Shown: positions 10,101 to 20,296, counted from the stretch's first letter. The stretch: 37,989 nt of DNA from Salisapilia sapeloensis (GCA_023334545.1 JAADVB010000186.1:1-37989), one strand, 5' to 3'. Translations and numbers: made by a program. Notes: generated by a model from the letters alone, not told the origin.

Positions 10101-11413
10101 TGGATGGTGTGCGCAACGTTGCCAAATCTGGCCGTACAATCGTCTGTACAATCCACCAACCATCCAGCGAAGTCTTCCTGCTCTTTGACAAAGTTCTGCT
10201 TCTACAACGAGGTGGATACATGGTCTACTTTGGTGATCTAGGAGAAAACTGTCGTACGCTGGTCAATTACTTTAGCGGCATGGACCACACGCAGCCCATG
10301 ACCAAGGGATACAACCCAGCCAACTGGATGCTCGAGTGCATCGGCGCTGGTGTTGACAACAACATCGCAGATGACGTTGACTTCGAAGCTGCTTTCAACA
10401 ATAGTGAGCTGCACAAGACGATGGAAAACGATATGGAACAAGAAGGTGTCATGCATCCGTCTCCAGATATGCCTGAAGTGACGTTTGACCGCAAGCGCGC
10501 TTCCGAATCAAGCGTCCAGGCCAAGATGCTGTTAAAACGTTTCATGGATCAATACTGGCGCACACCGACGTACAACCTCACACGCATTGTCGTCGCACTT
10601 ATTCTGGCTGTGCTCTTTGGTCTACTCTTCTTAGGCAACGACTACAACACATACCAAGGTATCAACGCTGGTGTTGGAGTCATTTTCATGTCCACGCTCT
10701 TCACTGGTATGATCGCGTTTAACAACATCCTCTCCATCTCGTGTGAAGAACGCGCCGTCTTCTACCGTGAACGGTCAGCACAGACGTACAACGCGCTGTG
10801 GTACTTCGTCGGAACGACCGTCGCGGAGATCCCGTATACGTATCTCAGTGTCCTGCTCTTCACCGTCATCTTCTATCCGATGGTCGGTTTCCAAGGTTTT
10901 ACCAATGCTGTCATTTACTGGCTATCATCGTCTACTCTGGTGCTGCTCCAGACGTACATGGGTCAAGCGCTTGCGTTTGCATTCCCGACGGAAGAAGTTG
11001 CCCATATCGTTGGTGTGCTGCTCAATATCTTCTTCATCCTGTTCATGGGCTTCAATCCTCCAGCCGAATCCATTCCAGCGGGTTACAAATGGGTTTACAC
11101 TATCGCTCCACACCGATACGCTTTGTCTACGTTGGTAGCAGTCGTCTTTGGTGATTGTGAGAACCCTTCCATTCGAGACCCAGAAACAGGAGCTATTGAT
11201 ATGCCGACTGCTGGAGATAGTCTTGGATGTCAGATCGTGCAGAACGGACCGGAAGAGACGAAAAACATGACCATTAAAGAGTTTGTCGAAGTATTCTATG
11301 GCGCCAACCACGATGAAATCACTCGTGATTTCCTGATTCTCGTCGCTTACATCATCGGCTTCCGCATCATCGCGCTAGTTTCACTACGCTACATCAACCA
11401 TCAGAAGCGCTAA
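7196..11413 (+). CDS. PDR/ABCG full-size ABC transporter
   Basis: A 1405-residue plasma-membrane efflux pump of the pleiotropic drug resistance type, with (NBD-TMD)x2 order and no intron. NBD1 has Walker A GQPGSGKSA (about residue 133), signature VSGGEKKRV (about 268) and Walker B LMDEITTGLD (about 290); its switch position reads LLQPTPE, with Gln in place of His, as is usual for ABCG NBD1. TMD1 covers about 455-715. NBD2 has Walker A GSTGAGKTT (about 830), the degenerate signature GGSTEQMKRL (about 930), Walker B LFLDEPTSGLD (about 955) and the switch TIHQPSSE. TMD2 covers about 1120-1400, and the protein ends in NHQKR. The Walker A lysine is kept in both NBDs, unlike fungal Pdr5 where NBD1 is degenerate. 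The family exports hydrophobic drugs, fungicides and plant compounds; the substrate here is unknown. Confidence 0.96.
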   Translation: MPAEGEQQEAGPTNASYPGESDKVISEITYDSPDGLMAKGPDALHEHLAQAVETSLGRELPQTEIRFRHVSLSAEIQLANEQRDTPELPTLWNEFRKGIASMLCLRGTHAVTKNILQDVSGTFKPGTITLVMGQPGSGKSALMKLLAGRFPLNKNVTFEGDITYNGKSREELKDRLPQLSSYVTQRNYLSPTLTVKETLEFAHKFTGYDPTVHGKDHFSYGDSTQNSRALDVAHAMHENHPDVVLRQLGLTNCQDTIVGDEMTRGVSGGEKKRVTTGEMQFGLKNISLMDEITTGLDSAAAYDIVNTQRSIARRLKKTVVISLLQPTPEVFDLFDDVMIFTEGRVMYFGPREEAVSYFRNIGFSCPPERDPADFLMDLNTNQQKHYEVQDESITPPRSGWEFAERFRASKYYRAVEETLDSNLDPQRKEDADKYMSKVPKYWQTFWPSTWTVVKRELVLLSRNPAVVRGHMIMMVVMGLLLSSTFYQVDTTKVQVVMGVIFQAVLFVSLGMASQIPTFMKARDVFYKQRGSHFFRTLSYVLAVSISQLPQSIFDALSFGSLIYWMCGLTAKVELYLVYLVVLLTTNLALCSWFFFLVTVSPNTNVAMPVAMMSINVFVIFAGFVIPKGQIPDYFIWLYWLSPVSWSIRSLAVNEYRYGGYDDMCTLSSVKDINFCESEQTAGEYLLNFYEVPTEKHWVFTGIIFLVALYVGFMTLSTLVLEFNRYEAPENVSFTEEEQNQSTGKKNSSDGGVYQALKSPTTSQNGSDEAVMDVKPVERHFTPVNLAFKDLWYTVQVPGKKRGEKSTSLDLLKGVTGYALPGTMTALMGSTGAGKTTLMDVIAGRKTGGKIGGDILLNGHPASALAIQRATGYCEQMDIHASTTTFREALVFSAFLRQSADVPDSVKFDSVNECLELLDMHDVADQIVRGGSTEQMKRLTIGVELAAQPSILFLDEPTSGLDAHSAKVIMDGVRNVAKSGRTIVCTIHQPSSEVFLLFDKVLLLQRGGYMVYFGDLGENCRTLVNYFSGMDHTQPMTKGYNPANWMLECIGAGVDNNIADDVDFEAAFNNSELHKTMENDMEQEGVMHPSPDMPEVTFDRKRASESSVQAKMLLKRFMDQYWRTPTYNLTRIVVALILAVLFGLLFLGNDYNTYQGINAGVGVIFMSTLFTGMIAFNNILSISCEERAVFYRERSAQTYNALWYFVGTTVAEIPYTYLSVLLFTVIFYPMVGFQGFTNAVIYWLSSSTLVLLQTYMGQALAFAFPTEEVAHIVGVLLNIFFILFMGFNPPAESIPAGYKWVYTIAPHRYALSTLVAVVFGDCENPSIRDPETGAIDMPTAGDSLGCQIVQNGPEETKNMTIKEFVEVFYGANHDEITRDFLILVAYIIGFRIIALVSLRYINHQKR

Positions 11414-11524
11414 ATTTGGTTTTAAGTTGAATCAATTTCCATATCTTTCTTGACCGCGTATATCTGTCTTGACGAGTTGATTTGGACGATACTGATCCCG
11501 TTCGTGCATCTAGAAAACAAATAC

Positions 11525-14500
11525 TTACGTGTTCTCATCTGGTAACTTGGGAAGCGACCGCGAATGCTGAGGTGCACTTTGTGGTCTGTACATTTGCCCA
11601 TTGAACTTTGGTACGCTAATCGAAACTTGTTGATGTTGACCGATTAACTGAACTCGCTCAAGGCTACTAGAGTCATCTTCTTCGGCTATAATGCCTCCGC
11701 TTTCTTCAACTGCACCTACCTGATATCCAGGGATTGACGGCGATGAAGATGTCCGTGAAAGTGCAGTAGAATAGCCATCTATTGTGAATTGGGGCTGCCG
11801 ATTCGTCTGTGAAGGGTTTCTATGGCCTTGAACGGGCAGACGGAAGCCACCACGATAAACAAATTCGGCCGTGCCAGGCGCCTTGTGAACATTTTCAGAA
11901 GCACTCTTAGGTCGCATCCCAGTATTTCCAGACTTGCCTCTAATGGCTGAAGTTGTGTCGATGCGGTTTGCCACTGCCGAAGACTGTATTCGATGAGGTT
12001 TTAGCTTAGAACATGGCGCAGGATTGGTAGTGTCGACTTCCCGATTTTCAGTTTTATAGCGACTTTGATGGTCTTCCGTACGTCCCGCACCACTGGATAA
12101 ACAATTTTTGTGCATTTCGCTGCTTTCATTGCCATCAGGCGTAGCTCTTTGGACGATACTCATAGGTAGCTGGCCACCAGCCTCCTGCTTGTCTAACTGA
12201 TTTGATCTTTCCATTTGATTTAAGTCGAGCTGGTCATCATCGATCGGACGATCGCAAGCAATGCAAGTACTGCTATTTGGAGGGCGCTTCGCTACCGGAT
12301 TCCTGGGCTTTCCTGCGTTTGGAAATAGATTTGCAAGTCCAAACTCGAGGACAAACCGTATTCTTCGCTCATATGAATCTCTGAACTCCTTTGTATACTT
12401 ATTTGTCAACGATATAGGCTGTAAGCTATCCATCTTTTGGCGGGTGCGAGTAGCAAACAAAGTAGCTTTAGCTACACGAAATCCTTCAAGTACTTGCTGT
12501 GGTGGCATTTCCATCACAACAGCCCCAGTTGCATCATCGGCCGAATGCTGTCGCTTAGCTGTTAGTAGGTACTTGTTCTGGTCAACAGCCACTCCAGCAC
12601 CAAGGAATCGAACAACTTTTGACAATAACATCGCTAACTCCGCTTTTGTATCTCTTTGGCTCGATATAGAATTAGTTTGCTCACTTTCATTCGGCACTGT
12701 CATCGCTGACGGATTTGACTTTGTGAGGAATTCAAGCTTTAGTCCGAGCTGGGCACATGATAAAGCAAAAGCTTTCATTTTATCTTCCATACTTTGCGGT
12801 GTCTCCGGAATCACCAAGCTATCCACCATCGTGTTCAGTTGATGAATCATATTACTGTTATAACGAATCGCTTTTTCAAAATCGTTTTTCGTGTGTTCAG
12901 CGTTTTCTTCTGCTAGTTTAATCTCTTGTTCGTTCTTATCATCACGTATTTGGGAAGCCTCAAACCTGCTCGCCGTATTTTGAACTTCTCGTTCAAAACG
13001 AGCTGCTAGCGTGTTGCGTGCTTTGCGTTCATCTTCGTAAGACGCGGTAAGATCACGGATACTTTGACGGTTCTTAGCCGTATTGGACAGATTGTTATTA
13101 AGAGAGTTCTGAAGCTTAGGTATTTCTGCACAAGCTCGTTTCAGCGCCGTGTCTGTCGACGATGCAGCTTTGGTAACCTCTTGTACTGACTGCCGAAGTT
13201 CCACAATTGAGTCACCAAGATCTTCGCTATATTTCTTCATAGTAGCTCGATCTTTTGTAGCTTTATCTAGAGCCGTCCGCAATTCTTTAACATGAATCTG
13301 CACCTCTTGATGATGCTCCTGTATAACGCTTGCGGTAGTAATTAACTTCTTTTCACAAACGCCATTCCTTGCGTCCAGGGCAGAAAGAAAAGCATCTTGC
13401 TTGTCTTGGTTACTGTGAAGCTGCGTGATCTCTTTGCTTTGAGTCGTAAAGCCGGCACCCAACGCATTCAACTCTGCTTGCTGCATCAACAGATCGGATT
13501 GGCATGCTTTAATATTTGACGATACCGATTCAAGAGACTTGTTAGTATTAAGCACAAAACTCTCATGGGTAGTATGGTATCTTTGCAAACTAATCTCTGC
13601 GGCATCTAGTCGCTTGGTTACTCCAGCTGTAGTAGTATTAGCGATGTCCCTCTGAGCATCCAACCGGTTGTTTGTCTCGAACAAAGAATCATTAATAGAT
13701 TTCAGTTCTTTTGCCTGCTCTTCCTGTACTTTGCCTTGGCTGATACTTTCATGCTCAATACGAGCCGCTATCGTTCGCATTTCTTCCATGCTCAGTGCTA
13801 CATCTTTTCCATTCTCTTCCTGCTGAATAATATCTGTTTGTAAAGATAGTACGAGTTGTTCGAACTTTTGTGTAGAAGACTGTAGCCAAGCCCAAACGTC
13901 TTTGATGCGAGTATCGATAGCATTTTCAAATGTGCTTTTCCACTCATTTTCCTCAAGCTGATGCTCGATCTGTGTCTTCTCTAGTTCATGCGCTGTTTCA
14001 GTCACTTGATCTCTAATAGATCGAAACGAAGCTTGAAATGAAACCTCGACTTCATCACGAAATACTGATAAATCGCTTTGATGAGGCAATTGATCCACTT
14101 CTCGTCGAAGTTGAGCAAGCGCAAGTTGAAATCTAGGGTCTAAAACGTAAGAAACAATAAAATGACAATACAGTAAGTGCGTACGACGATTGAAGCGTTT
14201 GCGTATCGATATTGCAACGAAGTTGTGCAGCCTGCAATTCTTCGAGCTGTCGGACGATTTCAGCGGTAGTAATTGCATTCGAACGATCTTGTATAGAGGA
14301 ATCCTCATGGATATTATTCGAAACTGCAGCTGCATCCTGCCCGTTTGCTGTTGTTGGTTGGGAGTCCTTGGCTTTGGGCATTTCAGAAGTAGCCTTCGCA
14401 TCTACCCGGGCTTCCAATTCCTCAACACGGGCTAGTAGTGTTTCGAAACGGTGGTCCAAAGACGAAAAGTCTATGGTGATCACCTTACAGAATTCGTCTT

Positions 14501-14549
14501 CCCCTTTAATTGGAAACCTCTTCACAGAGGTTGTACCTCGGACGGACAT
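11525..14549 (-). CDS. long coiled-coil protein, possibly DUF4795/QRICH2-like
   Basis: A two-exon gene. Exon 1 is 14549-14185, starting at the first real ATG (MSVRGTTSVK). A 52-nt intron at 14184-14133 begins GTACGC and ends CTAG, and exon 2 is 14132-11525, giving 990 residues. An alternative acceptor, TTTTAG at 14140, does not keep the frame with this donor. The N-terminus holds a short coiled coil (RFETLLARVEELEARV). Residues of about 125-520 form long coiled coils, followed by a helical region and a motif with two cysteines, CIACDRPID (about 745), then a basic, Ser/Pro-rich disordered tail. The cysteine motif after coiled coils recalls CxxCDRP in DUF4795 (QRICH2/C16orf96, sperm-flagellum proteins); I hold that link loosely. 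The gene converges with the ABC transporter, 111 bp away. Confidence 0.75.
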
Positions 14550-14720
14550 GATCACTCTAGCCAAGAGGATTCAGGATGTGAGTGCACGTGATGCGAATTT
14601 GGTTTTTCATATATTTTTAGATCTAGAGTTTGTACGACGGAGAAGTTAAGCGTCAAATAAGGCACTTTGTCACGTTTTAGTGCATTTCAGGTACATTTAC
14701 CATCAAAATCGTTTTCTACT

Positions 14721-17700
14721 TCACTTGGATGCTTTCTTGTCAATTTCAGCCAAAAACTCTAAAACTTGGTTACTGTCACTCACTCGAGCGTAGTCAAGCG
14801 GTGAATATCCGTCGATGTTTAGTGCGTAGAGAGATAATTCCGGCATATACTCAAGTAGTATGCGAGCAACCTCGACAAAACCAAACCAAAGAGCCAAGTG
14901 GAGTGGAATGTTGCCATACATGTCTGCGTAATCGACAAAGTCGGGAAATTTTGTACACAAATAGCGGACACTCTCTATATCGTTGCGCTCTACAGCATAG
15001 AACAGTGGCACCCGACCGACTACGTCGGTAGCAAGGAAATCTATATGGAATTTCCCGAGTTCTTTTAACATGTCAGCATGGGTCGAAGCGTGGGCAGCGT
15101 TCATGAGTGCTGAGTTTGTCGAGTCTACAGCCACGTATTGTGATTCGAGCAGCAGCCTAGCTGCATTAATGCAATTACTTGCTGCAGCCGCATGCAAGGG
15201 TGTATCTCCATAATTATCAGATACGGATTGAAACTGGAAACCTTGCGCGAGGGCTCTTTCACGATGCTCTAAGAGAGTTCGAATGCAGTCGATGTGGCCA
15301 GCATAACAAGAGTAATACATAGGTGTCCTCCCATCATTGTCTCTCCACTCTAACATAGATATGCTGCCTGAAGCTTGTGTATTTACAACCCACTGATCTG
15401 CTTCGATCAAGACGCGTAGACAGTCCGGGTGGTTGAGCATTGCAGCAGCATGTGCTTGGGTGACCATTGCTGTCATTTGGCACTGCATACAAACTGAGAC
15501 TTCGTTTTCAAGTGGAGCGGATAAATAGTCTTTGTAGTACTCTTCATAGGTGATGAGGTCGAATCCCAATGGCTCCTTGCTAACTTTAAAGCTAGGGATT
15601 TCAACAATAACTTCCTTGTAACACTCTTCACTAGCTAACCACCGTTGAAGCTCAAGTACAATGTTCATCTTCTTTCGCCACTGCTTGATATACGATTTCA
15701 CCATCCTCTCGTTGCTTGCGTCTTCTACATCACCACATTGCATAAGTATATCTGCTTCATGCAAGCCCATGTTTGTCGCTAGGGAATTCGGCACAATGTT
15801 GTAAATTAAAAGAAAAGTCCCGCTGCCGTATGCTTCTTCATAGGCGCTATCGCTTGGACACCCGTAATTTGTATCAACTCTTTCAGCTGAACGCGGATTT
15901 GATGACACTTTCGACACGATGGTCCATTCATACGGAGCTAGTTGACATCCAAGCATCCCTTTACCACTCCATTCTTGAGGAGTTAAGTACAATGTATGTG
16001 TTTCATATATTTCCACATCAGTTGATCGCAAAACAATAAGCGTAATCGTTTGTAAAATATGCTTTTGAACACATTGTGCAATTGCTTTGAGTGTCTTTGA
16101 TACCTTGCTGGTTATGCCACCGAAATTTGCGATTAGGTCGTCAGCCTGAAGCGTAGCTGCCATTGCCGGTGAGTCCATGGATACACTTACCACTTTGGCA
16201 AACGGAACCAAGTCCAACTCACGAATTTTATCTGGACTTAAACTCGTACTGGCATACACTTTCTCCTGATTAGCTACTGTTTCACCACTCATCAGTGTAT
16301 CCGTCGCGGGCAAGTCATTGACAGATTGGTAAGTTTTCACTGCTCCAGAACAAGACTTGGTATGTCCCTTTGCTTTTGTAGCTGAGTTCATACCATCTTC
16401 TAGCTCTTGACTCCACTTAAACGGCACTAACTGACATCCAAGCATCCCCTTGCCACTCCATTTTCTTGGTCGAAGCTGTATTCGCACTTGTTGGAAGCAG
16501 TCATTTGTTCCATCCAAACGTAAAACTATCAGCGGCACCGCTTTTTCAACGTTTGCCTGTACACACTGCGCTACCATCTTTAGTGCTTTTGATTGCGCGT
16601 ATGTGATCCCTCCAAAATTCACGATCAAATCGTCGATCAGCAGGCATGCTTCCATTGCAGGCGAATCATCGCTAACTCCAGTTACCTTGGCAAATGGAAG
16701 GATTCCCACCTGTTGCATAGTTTCTTTCGACATGGGAGTTTGATTTGTGCACGTTGCTTTGGGTACACTCGTTGTCTTCACATTATATAGGTTGCTGTGT
16801 TTGACATTCTCGGTCATTTCACGAACAGTGCCCGGCTTTTGCTGGCATTCAGGCTCCAATACTTTATCGCTTCCGTCTAGTAGAGTCGGTTTTACTGTTC
16901 CTATAGAGTCCACATGGTGCTGCAGCGAAGTTGTCGACGTGTTTGCAAGAATAGACGGGTTAGATGCTCTTGTTTGGTGACCACTAGATTCATCCACTTT
17001 GCTGCTGCCATCACCATTAGTTTCCATCACAACTGGCATCGTGGATTCGTGAGACTTCGGTTCATGCTTCACCTCTGCTTTCTTCTTCTTTTTGATAGTA
17101 GATGATGATTGTGATCCATTGCCAGAGTTTTGGGATTTTCGTGCTTCCTCATGTAAGAGTGCTTTTGAACAGTCTACGGTTTCATCTATTTTGTCGGAGC
17201 ATTCTACTTGTGTGTTGCTTTCCACAAACAGTGCACTATCGGTGTTCGTAAGAGGCACGTTGTCACTATGTTGCGATGAATGGTCAGACTTTTGTGCGAG
17301 CGTCGGCACGGGCATTCTTCCGTCATGCTTATCTTCCACTGGCCGGATATGCTGGTCTTTTTGCAGTACGGGTAGATGAAGGTCTGCTTCAGCTAGAGTC
17401 AAATGCTCTTGCTTTTCCGGTTCTTTTTGACGCTGGGCACTTAAAGCTGGGAGGTGGTCGTTGTTTAATTCAGCAGGATGCTTACTCCTATCTTTATCCT
17501 TGTGTTTTGTTGCTACATCTCTTTCATCCGAGTTATGATTTCCAGAAGTTCTGGGGAAACTGGAATCCTTACAGCAGTCTTTGCCCCCGGGGTCGGATAT
17601 GGTCCCATTTGCTTCATTAAGGGTGCATCGTACATCTGAAAGATGCAGTGGCTCGATTGCTGATGTAGCTTTGCTGTCGTTCACATGGCTTTCCTCAGCG

Positions 17701-19559
17701 GTAGCTACCTGCTTCTTATGCTTCCCTTTTTTATGCTTTATTCTGTGCGTTCCTTGTTGTAGAGATGTATCAATTTCCTTTTTCTCCTTTGCTTTACTCT
17801 TATTACCTCCATGACGTACTACTGACTGCGACAATATTTCATGTTCATTGCTTACATCCTTGCTTTCTGAAAGACTGCGTGCTGCTTCCATAGACATATC
17901 ATTAATCAATACTTTTTGTTTTTCTTGATTGGCAACACTTGGGCTTTCATTTGTTGGAAAATGAACAGGGCCATCTACCTGAGCCTTCACCATGATTTCT
18001 TCTTTGCGCTCTGTCTTAGTTTCAATCTCCCTTGATGATACTCTTTTTTGTTTAATTTCCACCAAATCATCTTTTTGGTCCATACTGCACAACGTAGCAG
18101 TCACAGTTACATCTTCTTGGTTATTCTCATTTGGCGTAGGTATCTCGTCATCCTCTACTGCTGGCCTATCGATCACCTTCTCTTGACTCATACCACTTCT
18201 AGCAAGATTTGTCTCTTTCGTTTCCTCGTTTATCCCTCTGGCTTGGTGTATAAGACTCAAGCTTTCCACTTTCTTATGTACTGCGGACTTACTGATGGAC
18301 TTCTCTTGATTTATTTTACCTATTGTGTGACCTCTCGCGTTCTCTTTCGCTCCTTTAGCTTCATGTACATCCGTCGAGATTTCCACTTCGAGTCGAACTG
18401 TTGGCTTATCGTATAATTTCTCTTGGTTTACTTTATTTGCTGTATGCTTTTCACTCTCCCTCACCTCTTTCTTCACCTTGACTTTGTGTTTACGATTCGA
18501 GGAATCCAGTTTTTCTCGACGTAGTGGCTCATCGATCAACTTATCTTGGTTTACTTTATATTTTGTATGATCCTTCATCTCTTTCTTCACTTCTTCGACT
18601 TTCTCTATAAGGCTAGAGGTTTCCACGTTCTTGCATACTGTTGGTTTATTGATTGATTCCTTTTGATTCACTTCATCTAGTGTAGGGGGCTTCACCTCCG
18701 CCTTTACCTCTTTGGCTTCTTGTGCAGATGTCGAGGTTTCCACATTCTCAGTTACTTTCGTTTTATTAATTTTTCCTGATCGAGCAGCTAATGCTTGTGC
18801 CCTCTGCTTCTTTAACCGCTCTAATTCGGCTCGGCGTCTTTGGTTCTCTTCAAATTGTCTTGCCTGAGCTGCACGTCGCACTCTCGCCTCCTCTTCTTGT
18901 TTCGCTGCCAATTCCTTCTCCACCAGTTCCCACTTTCTCTCCTCTTCGGCTACTAACTCCAATCGATGCTTCTCCCTTAACCATCTTATCTGCGCTTCCA
19001 TACTTATCCTATCCTCTCTTTCCATCCACTCTAGTTCTAATACTCTCCTCCTCTTTTCTTCTTCCGCCAAACGTTGTTTCTCCAGTTCCATCTTCCTTCT
19101 CTCATAGTCCGCTCGAGCTCTTGCATCCGATTCCGCCTTAAGCTGCTTTCGTCTATCCTCTTGTGCTTGCCTTCTAGCTTTCTCCTTCTCTCGCTGCTCT
19201 GCTTCTCGCCTCTCCTTTTCCTCTTTCTGTTTCATCGAAAACTTTTCAAACTCTTGCTTTTCTTGTTCGCGTAGCTGCTGAAGTTTGATCTCTCTCTTTC
19301 TAGCTTTTTCCGCCAAGAAAGTATCCTCGAGTTGCATTTGTGTCTGCTCTGCCACTCTCCGATGCACTTCTTCGTTTCTGTCGACCATCGGAGTTAAATC
19401 GGAAGAAGTCGTACTCGAAAGCATTCCACTACTGTTTTGTGATTCAAGCTCGTATATCTGCTTCATCGCTTGGAGCCGGTCGATGCCATTGCTAGATCCG
19501 AATCGATGCTGACCGGATATATGCGCTGGCAATGGAGCTGCGACGTTGGAAGCAGACAT
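14721..19559 (-). CDS. coiled-coil/tandem PSMD9-type PDZ/ankyrin-repeat protein
   Basis: A single open frame of 1612 residues. Residues of about 70-260 form a very Arg/Glu/Lys-rich single helix or coiled coil. About 265-475 is a degenerate 39-42-residue repeat built around VNQEKxIDKP. About 480-930 is low-complexity and charged. Two PDZ domains follow (about 950-1045 and 1110-1205), each starting PFAKV.SVS.DSPAM and ending W.GKGMLGCQL.P. That is the pattern of the C-terminal PDZ of PSMD9/Nas2 (26S proteasome assembly chaperone p27), not of synaptic PDZ domains. A third PDZ-like segment lies at about 1243-1305. Ankyrin repeats occupy about 1370-1600 (for example YGDTPLHAAAASN, YGNIPLHLALWFG). 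No signal peptide or membrane segment is seen. It is probably a cytoplasmic scaffold; its partner proteins cannot be told from the sequence. Confidence 0.88.
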   Translation of the reverse strand: MSASNVAAPLPAHISGQHRFGSSNGIDRLQAMKQIYELESQNSSGMLSSTTSSDLTPMVDRNEEVHRRVAEQTQMQLEDTFLAEKARKREIKLQQLREQEKQEFEKFSMKQKEEKERREAEQREKEKARRQAQEDRRKQLKAESDARARADYERRKMELEKQRLAEEEKRRRVLELEWMEREDRISMEAQIRWLREKHRLELVAEEERKWELVEKELAAKQEEEARVRRAAQARQFEENQRRRAELERLKKQRAQALAARSGKINKTKVTENVETSTSAQEAKEVKAEVKPPTLDEVNQKESINKPTVCKNVETSSLIEKVEEVKKEMKDHTKYKVNQDKLIDEPLRREKLDSSNRKHKVKVKKEVRESEKHTANKVNQEKLYDKPTVRLEVEISTDVHEAKGAKENARGHTIGKINQEKSISKSAVHKKVESLSLIHQARGINEETKETNLARSGMSQEKVIDRPAVEDDEIPTPNENNQEDVTVTATLCSMDQKDDLVEIKQKRVSSREIETKTERKEEIMVKAQVDGPVHFPTNESPSVANQEKQKVLINDMSMEAARSLSESKDVSNEHEILSQSVVRHGGNKSKAKEKKEIDTSLQQGTHRIKHKKGKHKKQVATAEESHVNDSKATSAIEPLHLSDVRCTLNEANGTISDPGGKDCCKDSSFPRTSGNHNSDERDVATKHKDKDRSKHPAELNNDHLPALSAQRQKEPEKQEHLTLAEADLHLPVLQKDQHIRPVEDKHDGRMPVPTLAQKSDHSSQHSDNVPLTNTDSALFVESNTQVECSDKIDETVDCSKALLHEEARKSQNSGNGSQSSSTIKKKKKAEVKHEPKSHESTMPVVMETNGDGSSKVDESSGHQTRASNPSILANTSTTSLQHHVDSIGTVKPTLLDGSDKVLEPECQQKPGTVREMTENVKHSNLYNVKTTSVPKATCTNQTPMSKETMQQVGILPFAKVTGVSDDSPAMEACLLIDDLIVNFGGITYAQSKALKMVAQCVQANVEKAVPLIVLRLDGTNDCFQQVRIQLRPRKWSGKGMLGCQLVPFKWSQELEDGMNSATKAKGHTKSCSGAVKTYQSVNDLPATDTLMSGETVANQEKVYASTSLSPDKIRELDLVPFAKVVSVSMDSPAMAATLQADDLIANFGGITSKVSKTLKAIAQCVQKHILQTITLIVLRSTDVEIYETHTLYLTPQEWSGKGMLGCQLAPYEWTIVSKVSSNPRSAERVDTNYGCPSDSAYEEAYGSGTFLLIYNIVPNSLATNMGLHEADILMQCGDVEDASNERMVKSYIKQWRKKMNIVLELQRWLASEECYKEVIVEIPSFKVSKEPLGFDLITYEEYYKDYLSAPLENEVSVCMQCQMTAMVTQAHAAAMLNHPDCLRVLIEADQWVVNTQASGSISMLEWRDNDGRTPMYYSCYAGHIDCIRTLLEHRERALAQGFQFQSVSDNYGDTPLHAAAASNCINAARLLLESQYVAVDSTNSALMNAAHASTHADMLKELGKFHIDFLATDVVGRVPLFYAVERNDIESVRYLCTKFPDFVDYADMYGNIPLHLALWFGFVEVARILLEYMPELSLYALNIDGYSPLDYARVSDSNQVLEFLAEIDKKASK
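18135..18765 (-). repeat. degenerate 39-42-residue coding repeat
   Basis: Within the PDZ/ankyrin protein, residues of about 265-475 contain five to six copies of a unit of roughly 40 residues. Each has a VETS-like segment, a Lys/Glu run (VKKEMK, VKKEVRE) and a boundary motif such as VNQKESINKP, VNQDKLIDEP, VNQEKLYDKP, INQEKSISKS and SQEKVIDRP. The copies have diverged in protein and DNA, so this is an old internal duplication, not a fresh minisatellite. Confidence 0.7.
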
Positions 19560-19654
19560 AATGAATGCTTTGAATAGGAACGATATTTCTAGTACAAAAC
19601 GAAACGATCAATGCAGTTACTTCATCTAAATGAGTGTTTATTTATGACGGAGAC

Positions 19655-20296
19655 TTAAGCGTCCGTCTTCTGCTTCTTCTGAGCACTGCCGTCCTCGACG
19701 GTGGCAAAGTACTCAAGAGATCCCTTCGGGTCCTCCTTGATCGTCTTCTTGCCCTTCTTCCAGTTAGCCGGGCATACTTCTCCGTGCTCCTCATGGAACT
19801 GGAGGGCTTCAATGAGACGAACGACTTCGTCGACGTTACGGCCGATCGGAAGGTCGTTAATAGTGATCTGACGGATCTTGCCTTCCGGGTCGATGATGAA
19901 CAGGCCACGATACGTGACACCAGCTTCGTCGCCTTCCGGGACGAGGACACCGTATTTAGAGCTGACGTCCTTGCTGACATCGCCGACGAGCGGGATGTCC
20001 ATATCGCCGAGACCACCCTTCTTACGCGGCGTGTTGATCCAAGCCAAGTGAGCAAACTTGGAGTCGACGGAGCAGCCAATGACCTGAGTGTTCAGCTTGG
20101 CGAACTCTTCGGCACGGTCGCTGAAGGCACAGATTTCGGTCGGGCAGACGAAGGTGAAGTCCATCGGGTAGAAGAAGAGGACGACGTACTTGCCCTTGTA
20201 GTCCGACAAGGAGATCTTCTTGAACTCGCCATCGACGACAGCTTCCGCCGTGAAGTCAGGGGCAGGAGCACCGAGCTGAGGAACTTGAGGGGCCAT
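19655..20296 (-). CDS. typical 2-Cys peroxiredoxin
   Basis: A 213-residue thiol peroxidase that reduces hydrogen peroxide and organic peroxides, with electrons from thioredoxin. The start is placed at MAPQVPQLG, because the 40 codons open upstream do not resemble the family. The peroxidatic cysteine is Cys51 in FVCPTEI, with the catalytic Pro and Thr of PMDFTFVCP just around it. The resolving cysteine is Cys175 in EVCPANW. GGLG (in KKGGLGDMD) and a C-terminal YF (EYFATV) are both present, which marks the form sensitive to over-oxidation. No targeting peptide is seen, so it is probably cytosolic. The tail ends KKQKTDA, a lysine-rich extension. Codons are strongly biased to G/C-ending ones compared with the neighbours, which suggests high expression. 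Confidence 0.97.
   Translation of the reverse strand: MAPQVPQLGAPAPDFTAEAVVDGEFKKISLSDYKGKYVVLFFYPMDFTFVCPTEICAFSDRAEEFAKLNTQVIGCSVDSKFAHLAWINTPRKKGGLGDMDIPLVGDVSKDVSSKYGVLVPEGDEAGVTYRGLFIIDPEGKIRQITINDLPIGRNVDEVVRLIEALQFHEEHGEVCPANWKKGKKTIKEDPKGSLEYFATVEDGSAQKKQKTDA

Noticed and set aside
12261-12842. 193-codon plus-strand open frame
   Set aside because: It is antisense to the long coiled-coil gene, with no family resemblance and no start context.
14133-14401. N-terminus of the coiled-coil protein read straight through from 14401
   Set aside because: Those residues come from the wrong frame of exon 1 and from the intron; the phase-consistent splice 14185/14132 gives a better protein.
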